Notes under the pieces: generated by a model
Seen by the model: only the letters and a program-made list of their open reading frames with translations
The model's database searches: none
Told to the model about the DNA's origin: nothing
Position numbers and translations under genes: made by a program
Source: Xestospongia muta
Taxonomy: Eukaryota > Porifera > Demospongiae > Haplosclerida > Petrosiidae
Direction: 5' to 3'
Assembly (NCBI GenBank): GCA_963693285.1
Contig: OY848917.1
Location: forward strand, 6,210,118-6,274,117
DNA: 64,000 nucleotides
Part shown: piece by piece, positions 23,836 through 35,394 of the stretch
Position numbering within the stretch: position 1 is the first letter of the stretch
Layout: each line of letters starts with the position of its first letter

Positions 23836-25400
23836 GAAGAACTTGATTAAAAACACTGAAGTAAGCACGTGTACACAACTAGTAAAAGAACGCGTGACCA
23901 TGATTATGGCGGGAAAATCTCTATTATTAGCACACGACTAACAAGCAAAAAGCTTTAATAGATTTTTAATTAATTTTGGTAAAAATGAACTAAATTAACA
24001 AATATGTATAATAAATAAAATGATATAATAATAATTCAGTATTATAGTATACAGCAGCAATGATAAGTAAACTGATTGTCGTATTAGAGTTTCATGTCGT
24101 ATTAGAGTTTCAAAAAAAATTGAATTCTAAACTAATTCATTTTTAATAAAAAAATTAAAGGTATAAAATAATTGTTAAATAAATATCTTCAAAGTTAAAA
24201 TTGACAAATTTAGTGAAAATGTTTTTTAAGAAAATTAATACAATAATAAATAACAAACTATAAAAACAAGAAAAAATGACAACAAAAATATAAAGAACAG
24301 TCTCTGTAGTTGAAGAGTCCTCAAGAAGTCCAGTGAAGGTCTCCAATCCAACAATTATAAGAAAGAGATGATGGAGAGTTCCCAAGAGTCCAGTCAGTCC
24401 ACAAGTTGAGAACATAGAGGGAGATACAGAGAAGAATAACAACTGGATAACTAAACAATGGATGAGAAGTGAATGGATGGAGAGACAGCTCACCTTTTTC
24501 ACCAGTGCTGCTCCTGCAGGGAAAGAAAGAGAGAGTAGTTATGAACTGATGGTGACAATGAGTTGATAGAGAGCGAAGAGAGACAGAGGAAGTGAAAAGG
24601 GACCACCAACACACACGCACCCTAGAAGATCAGAGCTTCCCCCCGCCAATGGCGGCCTCGGATGTTAAAAAAAAAATTTTTTTGAGGCCGCCAGGCGGCA
24701 GGGGGAAGATAATTTAATAGGGTTTGTATGGGCTGGATAGCCCAAAAAAAATAAAAATAAAAAAAAGAAAAGGAAAGAAGGCTTGAAAGAAGAAGATAGA
24801 AGAGACCAGGCAGGAGAGCAACTCATCTTTTACATCCAGAGAACTGAGAACAGTCAAAACACCAGAGAACATCAGAGAACAGCCTAAAACATTAGAGAAC
24901 ATCAGACAACTCGTGGTAACTTCCAATTGAGTCCTGTAGAAACGAAGAGAAAAGCCAATTAGCGAACTGATTGATATAAACAAAAATAAAAAGATAAAAA
25001 ATAAATAGAAAAACAGAAAATAAATAAAATAATAACTAAATAAAAAAGAACAGAAAAGAAAATGAAAAGGATGATCCAGCGAAGAGGAAGGATCCAACGA
25101 AGTGACAAACAAAGAGACGAGTCGTTAAGAGGGGCGAAGTGGAGTCTGGAGAACAAAGAGACGAGTCGTGAAGAGGGGCGAAGTGGAGAACGAAGAGATG
25201 AGTCGTAGCGACGAAGACTCACGGGAGTCTGTGAACTAAAAAGGTTTTCAAATGAAGTCTTTTTAATATTTTCAAGACATCTCTCTCATGCTTCATTACG
25301 ACAAATACAAGGCACAAACTCGTGACAATTTGGCGGGAAATAACAGCAGGCTCCAACCACGCGTGACCAACATTAATTGATTTTTAATTGATCTGATCAA
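23836..25400. other. Low-complexity, purine-biased region with short repeats
   Basis: The plus strand is rich in A and G runs, so the minus strand is open but of low complexity; no real protein is supported. Short direct repeats include GAGACGAGTCGT-AAGAGGGGCGAAGTGGAG near 25113, 25157 and a degraded third copy near 25195. GGCGGGAAA and GCGTGACCA phrases occur at both ends (about 23889-23920 and 25330-25370), which may mark one mobile unit. Confidence 0.45.
24635..24708. repeat. GC-rich 74-bp palindrome
   Basis: The arms CTTCCCCCCGCCAATGGCGG and its near complement flank an A8-10/T7 centre. This would form a long hairpin of about 25-bp arms. It is unusual in this AT-rich setting and may be a MITE end or a fold-back element. 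Confidence 0.75.
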
Positions 25401-26521
<1,121 letters not shown>

Positions 26522-26699
26522 TCATCATGTTGTTAGGACAGATAATTAAACCTTGATGCAAAAGGTTCCATTTTATATCATGAAGACGATCAAACAACAA
26601 TGAAGACTGTGTTGTGTACCTTTTTGTTTATTCTGTGATTACTATAGTTGAAGCAACAATGGATTGTGAGTCATAATCTGAGTAGCCATAGGAGGAAGA

Positions 26700-27350
26700 C
26701 AAGATGTTAAACATGATACAACAACAAATCCTTCAACAGCAGATTTCAACTGAAGCAATCTTAAAAGAGATAAAACTAGATGAGATAATTGATAATCCTA
26801 TCATTAAATGTCTTTTTAACAATGCTGGCTCTTCTAATTTCTCCTTTTAGTAAGAAGAAACAAAGAAGAAAACAACTACAGCAACTATATCAAAATCAAC
26901 TTGATCGTAAATCAATATTTATATTTAATATATTAAATATTTTATTAATATTTTAAAGGTAACATTTACAAAAAAGAAGCAAAAGTTTTAGAGAGTGTTT
27001 TAAAGATGATAATGATAGTTCTGAAACTGTTGAATGGATACAGCGAGTGTGATTACCATCTATTATGAATGTACCTTACATGTACTGTTCCAAAACTAAA
27101 CGCAATACCTGATAAGTACATTTGTCAATTCTGTAATACTGAGCATGACAGTAAATTGTCTAGTTGTGTCAAAATATTTGTTTTATTGTGTTCATTTCAT
27201 AATACTAATGTAAAATATCATTATGTCGCTTTTTTATGTTACAAAAAATAAAAAAAATCCTTACCTAAACATTCTTCTTTATTATCTTTTGTTCCTTCTA
27301 TCTAACTTTATAACAGCTCCTTTAACTCCTCCAGACATAGCAACTTCTGC
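26700..27350 (+). mobile_element. Truncated tail of a Mutator-like element (PHD-finger-like)
   Basis: The stretch reads DDNDSSETVEWIQRV and later CTVPKLNAIPDKYICQFC, a PHD-finger-like ending. It parallels 30830-31330, where CGGC and CTVPKPDEIPDNYICQFC are readable after frame shifts. The flanking bases after each (CCTTACCTAAACA..., TTTATAACAGCTCC) also match. It is therefore a second, truncated 3' copy of the element described below. Confidence 0.5.
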
Positions 27351-28270
27351 TGACGTTAGAGAATGCAATAAAAACTTGAAAAGAAGGAGTTAAAATTTTG
27401 GATAACGCCATATATCGCAGTCCCTTTTATCCACATTTTTAACCCCTTTTTGCCAATGCCTGTTGAATCATTCTGCATTCTGCGAACTGTGTCAATTGAT
27501 GACAGAGGACCAAAATACGTGTGAATAGCGTAAAACACCAGGTTCAATAATTAAAAAAGTATAGATATTAACAATAATATCAAACCCCAAACATTAATGT
27601 AAAGTTGAGTTTTTTACACAGGAGAATGTTTCTTGAAGATGATTCTCAATTTATGGGATGATTATCAGTACAGAAAGGGAGAGGGTGGTCCTTTCATTTG
27701 AGATGATTGTTGAAAGTCTAACAAGTAAAAAAGGGAAATTAATATAAAACATTATACTATCGTAAATAGAGATACACACTTCATTTACACCTGGTCAATA
27801 CCAGGATGCACATGAATATTATATTAAATTGTTAGAAACGTTTTCTGAAATGTTTAGTTTGAGGTCAGTACAATGATAAAAAAAACAATATTGCTCAAAT
27901 AAATGATAGGACAATGGATATTATAAAGCAAACATTTTATGCTGAAATCTCTGAAACAAGTAACAATAACTCTATTGATAAAAGGACATTATGTGATTTC
28001 AATTATAGTATCTTGTAGTCAGTGTCATGACAACATCACAAATGTACAAACTACCAGTGTATTAGAATTGAATGAACATGTCAGTATTTAAAATGCTATA
28101 GACAACATAACAAAGATTTAATATTAGATAACCTATATAATTCAAAGAAACTCGATGACTGTAGATATGACAAGTATGGCCGATGTGGAGAGTTCTATTT
28201 CTGGAGCAACAAAGCAAAGAACAAAACGAAGAGACAACTGATTGGAGTAAATGGACGTATATACAGAGGA
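27351..28270. other. Spacer, no gene recognised
   Basis: Includes near 27390 a copy of the GTTATCCAAAATTTTAA motif. Near 28100-28275 a stretch reads LDDCRYDKYGRCGEFYF; it may be the eroded upstream part of the peptidase relic but is not recognisable by family. Confidence 0.3.
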
Positions 28271-28524
28271 CGGTATGTACTATTGCTGATGACATGTAAA
28301 GAGTAGTCCAATAATACTGTAGGACCAACCTGTTCAAACTAATGGCTTTGACTGTCAGGTGTTTGTCACTCAATTTGCACTATGCCGAGTTTTTGATAAG
28401 CCATGGGATTTTAAACAGGTTTGACAAATAGCTATCATTCATCAATTCCATCTATTAAATAGGATCAACTAGGTGTAATTAGAAAAGTAATATTAGAAGA
28501 AATTTTATGTGGACAACTTGTGTG
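28271..28524 (+). pseudogene. Ulp1/SENP-type (C48) cysteine peptidase relic
   Basis: After 28323 the frame reads QPVQTNGFDCQVFVTQFALC, then FDKPWDFKQ. A 44-bp GT-AG intron (28419-28462) leads to DQLGVIRKVILEEILCGQL and a stop. NGFDC with the nucleophile cysteine at 28353-28355 and the Q.DxxxxR...I tail are the C-terminal hallmarks of C48 SUMO/Ubl peptidases. The His and Asp region upstream is not readable. It lies just before the Mutator-like transposase, and Ulp1-type peptidases are known cargo of some Mutator-like elements, so I treat it as part of the element. Confidence 0.6.
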
Positions 28525-29139
28525 AGTTGCCTTACTGAAGTACATAACATACTATTGAAATATGTACCCAATGTCAGGACAATGCTACTACAATTATAGG
28601 TTCCTACTGGCTTTAACTAACAACCTATATTCTTAGAACCTGATACAGTCAAATATCTTGATCGTCTGTTAATTAACAAGCATCCATCACTTAAAATTAA
28701 ATTACCACAAAAGTCAGACAATTATCTAGAAATCAATCTCCTAGTCCTAGCACAGACAGTGTTAAAGATGCCATTGAGAGAGGATTGTTATTTCATGCCA
28801 AATCTAGTATAGGCACAAAACAACCTATAACCACAGGTATATTACAAATAACCTTCTTAAATGATATTACTCTGTAATAGTCATATCTTCAATAACACAA
28901 AAACCAAAAGAGCTATCACTAAAAACCCACCATGTGGAAAGAAGTAATCATATCAGAGTGGTTTGTCAAAGCACGTTAAAAATGAGCACAACAATATTGA
29001 CAATGAGACTATTACCTGTAATATATGTGATTACAGGTGAGGATTAGAATATAACTGTTGACTATATAACAAATTACCTTAAATTTCTTTATAACAGGGT
29101 CACCACTCTTAATTTTTTTTTCAAAGAACAAGGTAAACC
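28525..29139. other. Spacer within the Mutator-like element
   Basis: Open stretches such as FLEPDTVKYLDRLLINKHPS (about 28635-28695) and SPSPSTDSVKDAIERG are readable with small breaks. They probably belong to the N-terminal half of the transposase gene. No domain can be named. Confidence 0.35.
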
Positions 29140-30143
29140 TCAAGACGACAACATGGAGAATTTAGGAGACAATGACTGTGTTGTGTATACAAACAGAATT
29201 TCAATGAGATTTGCTTCAGAAATTTGGACATGACACAATCTGTATTGATTCTACATATGGTACTAACATGTATGACTATTATCTGATTACTGTTGTTGTT
29301 ATTGATGAGTATGGGGAAAGCATTCCTGTTGCATGGATCTTATCTAATAGGGAAGATGCAATGGCAATTAATTCCTTTTTTACAGTACTTAAAGAGGCTT
29401 GTGGCATAATATTACCGACATGGTTTATGTCTTATGATGAAGATAATTATTTTAATGCATGGAGGGGAGTTTTCACTAATAAAACCTAAAAACATCATTT
29501 GTGCATGGCATTTGGACAGGACATGGAGGAAAGCACTTGCAGAACATGTTAAGGACAAGCAAGAACAAATCACACATCATCTTCTTAGCATTTTATCAAA
29601 TGAACTTGACAAAGACAAATTCCGTGCTACATTACAAGAATTTTTAACCCATATACATGCTAATACAAACATGTTTTAGAGTCATTTCACAGAGTACTAA
29701 AAACAATATACTTGCATCACAAACAAAACAGAAGGATAGATGCCTTTCTAGTTACTTTAATAAAAGTCACTAGAGACAAGGCTTTTGAGCGTTTTAGAAA
29801 ACTTGAAATGGGAAAGAGCTCTCACAGAATATATGAAGTAAACAGACGACACAAATGAGCTATAACTTTAGAACCTTCTTCAATTACACAAGTGAAAGAA
29901 ACAAAATGGATCGTTGCATCACAAAATTTTCCAGGTATTATTTATACAGTACAAAAGCTTCTCAATAATTTTGAATGTCAAATACGATGCAAAGAGTGTA
30001 CAATTTGCCCTCACTATTACTCCTGTACATGCTTAGACTCAATATTACATGCAACTGTTTGTAAACATATTCACCTTGAACATATGAATACTACAACTAC
30101 TATACCCCAAACACTTGAAGGAAATCAAGAACCATCTGACAAC
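29140..30143 (+). mobile_element. Mutator-like (MULE) transposase relic with SWIM finger
   Basis: The core reads KFGHDTICIDSTYGTNMYDY, VAWILSNREDA, MSYDEDNYFNAW and CAWHLDRTWRKAL, the order of the MULE DDE transposase domain with its C-xx-H motif. A stop precedes the first block and frame changes follow after 29480 and 29680. Further on (about 29985-30085) C.TCLDSILHATVCKHIHLEH gives a CxCxnCxH SWIM zinc finger. The element is broken by stops and by insertion of a hAT element at 30144. It continues at 30575 with a PHD-like finger. Confidence 0.75.
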
Positions 30144-30574
30144 CATAGGCGTATCTATGGTCATCAGACTACCAGGGCATAATTAAATATCCATGGTTAT
30201 TAAAAATATTAATAATAATTATCAATAGTTATTAACTGTTAATTATATATAGAGTCGTTCTATTTACAATCATAATTAATTAAAAAGAAAAGGTGGAGTT
30301 TAGTTTTGGTTTACAGAAGTACTATCCTGGAATTTTTGTGCTCCTGTTCAAACTGCAATACCAAATCTTCCAAACAGTTCTATAATGTGGACGAAAGATC
30401 TCTCTCTATGTACAAGAGAGCTAAACTATTGAGTCTTTGTTGTGTCATGGTCGAGCGTAAGTACTTTTTAAGCCAACGAATACCAGAAAAACTACGCTAC
30501 GCAGAAGCCATTTTTTTCCTGGATCAGTTTACCAGGGCAATGCCCTGGTATGCCCAGGCCTAGATACGCCTATG
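30144..30574 (-). mobile_element. 431-bp internally deleted hAT element with 8-bp target-site duplication
   Basis: The ends are perfect 14-bp inverted repeats (CATAGGCGTATCTA). CTGACAAC flanks both sides (30136-30143 and 30575-30582), the 8-bp duplication expected of hAT. Inside, the minus strand reads IRWLKKYLRSTMTQQRLNS and LALLYIERDLS, the hAT C-terminal dimerisation region. It is thus a deletion derivative with only the transposase tail. It inserted into the Mutator-like element. Confidence 0.85.
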
Positions 30575-31345
30575 CTGACAACTACTCTTATTTTACCAAC
30601 ATACTCTCGCAACAAGATGACAGAAGCACTATAATGTCAGCGAAACAACTTTGATCAGCAAACTGCATGAACTAGAACTATTAGCTGAACATTGTGAAGA
30701 CTGAGATGCCATATCTACACCAAATAAACATCTTCAAGCACCAATCACAGTTATAAAAGCCATTGCACAGTATCCATCTAAAAATCTTTACTAGTTAAGA
30801 GGAAAGTATCTCCAAATGAAAACAGTGAGCATCAACGAAGACTTTTTTCAACAAAGAAAAGAAGAGCAACAATCACAATGACTATGTCAAAACCAAACCA
30901 ATCACAACTTGATATAGCTAAAAAATGCTTAAAATAGAAGACACAAAATTTTGTGGTGGCTGTTTGAAAGATGATCACAGTTATAACTCAGAAACTGTTC
31001 AATAGATACAATATGATTCTTGCCTATTGTGGATCTATCATGTACAGTTCCAAAACCAGATGAAATCCCTGATAACTACATTTGCCAATTCTGTAATATC
31101 AAAACTAATGATAACTAATAAGATCAAATTGTGTTAAAGTTACTTTCACATACACATAGCTAGTGAATAGTAGTGATATCAACATGTTTTTGTGTTTATT
31201 GGCTTCTAATTATGAGATTCCTTACCTAAACACTTTTCTTCATTATATCTTCTGTTCGTCTATCCCTCCCAAGTTTATAACAGCAGAGCTCCTACAGCCC
31301 CTCAAGTCTCAAGAGCTCCAGACACAATCACTTTGCAAACATGGT
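30575..31345 (+). mobile_element. Continuation of the Mutator-like element with PHD-like finger
   Basis: Downstream of the hAT insertion the frame resumes with HYNVSETTLISKLHELELLAE and APITVIKAIAQYPSKNL. Then come an eroded zinc finger (CGGCLKDDHSYNSETVQ) and DEIPDNYICQFC. It is full of stops. The 3' end matches 27255-27350. Confidence 0.55.
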
Positions 31346-31379
31346 GTATAAGGGAGAGAGTACTCACAGTAGGGACAAC

Positions 31380-33281
31380 CGCTCACGTGATTCTACGGAT
31401 GTGTGATGTGAGCAAAAACGGGTTAAAAATGTGGATAACTTTCTCCGGCTAATGGCTGTCTGAAGTCTTCGTGGATGTCGTCTGCTAAACTCGTCTATTG
31501 CTGCTGGGATGTCCACGGGGATGTCACAGTGTATATTTAGAAGAGACAGGCTTGTCAGTCGTTGTGTGGTCATGGAGGATCGAAAAGCTGTCCTCGTTCG
31601 TTTTAGTCCACTAAAAGATCTTTCTGCTGAGCAACTATAACAGGAGTGTTGCTATGACAGTATCTATCTCTTTTAAAGCACTTACAATGTCGATGGTTTC
31701 TGCCTGAAGATTTACTGTCAAAATATGTTGATATTGGAGACACGAGTTTGTGATAACCAATCCACGAAGGAAGTCTGATGTAGTGATAGCAAGTTGAAGG
31801 CTCCTAGCATCACTGAGTGTGTCTGCTGTCCATAAACCTGGTACATCATTGCAGGTACTCTCCATGCAAACAACAGTTGCTTGGTAAAGAGAGCCAGAAG
31901 ACAGAGAGAGCATCAATTCGTTGAACCCATCTAGTACGGCCAAGGGTCTTTTAACTTGTGAACAGTTGATGAAGGTTGGGTCTCAGATATAGAGTCTTCA
32001 ATGCTCTTTGTCATTTTGGGACGTGCAGCAAAAAAATGGTAAACACTCTCTACCACATTCATCATGTTATGAACACTGGTAACTTTGAGTGACTTTACTA
32101 CAGCAAGATTAAGGCAGTGTGAAGCACACTGAAGATACAGTGCTTGAGGATACTCATTTGTAATGAGAGTTGCTGTACCATTAACACATCCAGCTATGTT
32201 ACCAGCTCCATCGTAGACCTGACCCCGCAAGTTGGATAGGTCAAGGTTTAAACTATGTAAGCAGCTAGTGATCTTGTTAGCTAACCCACAACCAGTGATC
32301 CCACTATCACACTCAAAGAGTCCAACTGAGTCTTCTCGAACAAGAAGAGTATCAGAGTCTACATTACTCAAAACAAGACTTAAAATCTCTTTGTTGGACG
32401 CATCAGTGACCTCATCTGCTATCAAAGTGAACTACTTTGCTTCCTGATAATCTTGCCCCTGACTTGATCTGCTAGAACATCTATCATCTGGTTCTGAATA
32501 GTGGAATATGTGTAGGTGGAATTCCTTCCAGCTTTAGCAAGATATTCTCCAAGGACTGTGTCACTTAAATCAACCCTAAAATTTAGAAGGGCCCAAAAAT
32601 TGCCATGGTTCTTGGTGTCTGATAGATCTCTCTCAATATCTGTGATATTGTCACGGTGACCATGTAATGCTATGTTCTGACATCCACAGAACACAATTGT
32701 CTTAAAAATAGATGTAAGCTTCTGTTAATTTGAAACAATCTGGTCACCATGGCTTGGCTAAGTTGACTTTGTATATCTGGCTGTTGATGTGACATGACCT
32801 TACGGAAATCCGCGATCTAACTACAGTCTCTTTGTGGTAGGATTTATCCACATGCTCCCGAAGTATCTCTAATGCTGTGTCAAATGAACTTAACGGATGG
32901 CTTTACAAGTACACCAGAATCTGAACCATGATATCCAAAAATTGAAAAGAAGACACAGGGAAGGCAAAACTCACCATTCTCCTGCTTACTGTACACTAAC
33001 CAAGGAAACTGTACAAGCCATTTGTACTGAAAAGAGTGACCACTACTACTCTTAAGAAAACTGTAATCAGTTTCAGGCTTGAAATGGTTGACTAATATGT
33101 TTTAATTGGAGTCGGCACTAAGAAATCTAGAAGATCCAACCACATTAGCAATATCACTACTATCTATAGTAATAGCTAAACGCTTAGCCATAGGAGGATC
33201 AATACTCTCTGTTTCATCATCAGGATCAGTCTCACTGGCACTGCTGGGATCTTCATGAGTACTGCTTCTGCTGCTAGTCAT
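31380..33281 (-). mobile_element. Nearly full-length hAT transposase relic (TTF finger, DUF4371)
   Basis: The likely start is the ATG at 33281 (MTSSRSSTHEDPSSASETDP). The N-terminal finger region reads FQYKWLVQFPWLVYSKQENG then EFCLPCVFF (about 33000). DUF4371 follows with GNFWALLNFRVDLSDTVLGE, NSTYTYSTIQNQMIDVLADQ, then IADEVTDASNKE and RGQVYDGAGN (about 32680-32190). The end has CSAERSFSGLKRTRTAF and TTQRLTSLSLLNIHCDIPVD (about 31630-31500), the dimerisation region. At least three frame breaks are seen (near 32900, 32425 and 31940), plus stops near the N terminus, so it is dead. Inverted repeats of the element were not found. Confidence 0.75.
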
Positions 33282-33682
33282 ATTATCTAATATTACAGTT
33301 AATTTTTTATATAATTAGCCTATTTTATTTGTTGTTAATTTTTTACCTGTTGTAGTAGTATCCTCTACTCTCATACTCTTAAAGTATTTAAAGAGTGACA
33401 TAATTATGATAATACTACTCAATGGCTTCTAAGACACGTGTAATCATGTGTGGTCTTAATTAATCTACTACAAACCACACCTACTAAAATTAATAATTTG
33501 TACGGTATCATAACTTGATCGGTCTACACTACACAGACTGCAGTATAAACAAAACTAGTAAGCTGTTTATAACATTATATACATGTAGCTATTTGTTTTC
33601 TTTCCATGATGGCCTTTGTGGCAAAGTAGTAATTTGGCTAGGGGGGTGCTTGAGCACCCTGAGCCCCCCCTGGATATGCCCC
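33282..33682. other. Spacer with a G/C-rich transposon-like end
   Basis: At 33637-33682 the phrases GGGGGGTGCTTGAGCACCC and AGCCCCCCCTGG form a small inverted repeat that looks like a transposon terminus. The next base begins the hAT relic. No gene is seen. Confidence 0.35.
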
Positions 33683-34060
33683 CTGCTCTCAACATTGGTT
33701 TCTTTACTAGCTGATGAAACAAGAGACTTCACTAATCAAGAACATTTAGTTGTTTGTTCGAGGTGTATAGCTTATGATTATCAAGTGTTTGAAGATTTTG
33801 TAAGCCTTATATAGCTAGCTAGATGCATGATTTTTATAACATCTAATAGGTCTAGGAGCTCTGCAGTGGACAATGCTATGATAGGGCAAGGAACTTTTAA
33901 AGAACATATCACCGGTATATCGAAAAGATTCCTTGATGAGAATGCCTCTACTGTTACTGTTGTGATGTTGTGCTTACAAGGTTTAGCTTTTGCAGAAGAG
34001 AGTTTTTACATGTCAACGTGAAAGGAGACCTAGAATGGCGATTTCATTAAAAAATTTGTT
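33683..34060 (+). mobile_element. hAT transposase relic, second member
   Basis: The frame reads STLVSLLADETRDFTNQEHL then VVCSRCIAYDYQVFEDF, close to the relic at 13070. After a stop it reads NAMIGQGTFKEHITGISKRF. The C-terminal half is missing. The same relic precedes genes 3, 4 and 5, so it is part of the duplicated unit. Confidence 0.65.
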
Positions 34061-34253
34061 TGTCTGTGACATTGAAGACTTTACCAAGTTACTTTAACAG
34101 GCCAAGTATATGAAGAACATAAACACATTATATTAGAAACTTCATGTAAACTACAGAAGTAGGAATGATAAGATTTCTTTTATTGTTGGTTTATTAAGTG
34201 CTTATTCCATGATGTATCAACAATTGATCATATAAACCAATGATTATTGTACT

Positions 34254-34594
34254 ATGTTTAATTATAAATATGACAGTTATACTATTGTTATTGATACAAT
34301 TCACTGTAGTTTCATTTCCAAAATTTAATTATAAATACGACAACTTTACTATTGTTGTTGATACAATTCACTGTAGTTTCATTTCCAAAATTTAATTATA
34401 AATACGACAACTTTACTATTGTTGTTGATACAATTCACTGTAGTTTCATTTCCAAAATTTAATTATAAATACGACAACTTTACTATTGTTGTTGATACAA
34501 TTCACTGTAGTTTCATTTCCAAAATTTAATTATAAATACAACAACTATACTATTGTTGTTGATACAATTCACTGTAGTTTCATTTGCAAAAGCA
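34254..34594. repeat. 67-bp minisatellite, about five copies
   Basis: Units begin with GTAGTTTCATTTCCAAAATT at 34306, 34373, 34440, 34507 and 34574, exactly 67 bp apart; the copies are nearly identical. One diverged unit is present near 14250, so the array expanded locally after the block duplication. Spacing without unique spacers rules out CRISPR. Confidence 0.9.
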
Positions 34595-35394
34595 CTGACA
34601 ATAAATTCATCAATATCAAAGTGTGGATCACATATTTCATGTTGTTTTATTACATTTTAGGTAAAAGTAGCTTAAATCAGGTGAATATGGGAGTAGACAA
34701 TGAGCCAAAGAACCACACTCTTGTAAGGCTATGTTGGATTTATTTAAGTGATATTTATTTGAATGATAAGTAATGCAATCATCCAATATAACTACAGATT
34801 AATGATTGTTGTCAACAAACTGTTGTACATATAATCTGTTACAAAATCAAAAAATGTTTTAGAATCTCACCATCTCTACATATTGTCAAATATAGGAGTT
34901 CTTTAGATTATATAGCATCACAAATAGTTTGTTTGTTAGCGTTGGCTTTCCATATATACATAATATCCTTTCTTTCCTATTGACATTCTGTCTGTCACAA
35001 CCTGTCTCACGTATAAATACTAACATCTATCTGTTATACAATGAAATAATATCAAGACAATAACATGTTCCTCAGTTCTTCATCTTACTGGCTAGTTGGT
35101 AGACACAGTTTTTAAATAAGCAAGCAGGAATCTGCACTTTGTAGAACAGTCTACACTGACACAAAGGTCTACTTGAATCTCAGTCTGTATTTCTCATAAA
35201 TAAACTATTTATTTTCTATTATGTATTTATGGTTGGTTTACTTTAAGTTATTTTGAATTAGGCGTTTATTTATTGTTGCGAGGCAACTACAATAATTTTT
35301 ATTTACATGACATCTAAATTATTGACTTCCGGTGAAATTAGCTAGGATGATCGCTATCCTACCATAACGATCATCTGTAAGAAAAAAGTAGGAT
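34595..35394 (+). promoter_or_regulatory. Upstream region of gene 4
   Basis: Diverged copy of the regions before genes 2 and 3. TATAAATA is at 35012-35019 and GTTGCGAGGCAAC at 35275-35287. The left arm of the TTTGTTAG inverted repeat is lost. The first 200 bp match 42660-42860 before gene 5. Confidence 0.5.

Noticed and set aside
24155..25222. Overlapping minus-strand hydrophobic open frames (Phe/Leu/Ile-rich)
   Set aside because: They follow from A-rich plus-strand runs; low complexity, overlapping frames, no domain or splice pattern.
30306..30563. Plus-strand 85-codon open frame
   Set aside because: It is antisense to the recognisable hAT dimerisation region inside the 431-bp element.
32232..32447. 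Plus-strand open frame
   Set aside because: Antisense to the DUF4371 part of the hAT relic.
34254..34594. CRISPR-like array
   Set aside because: Direct 67-bp tandem copies without unique spacers, in a eukaryotic setting.
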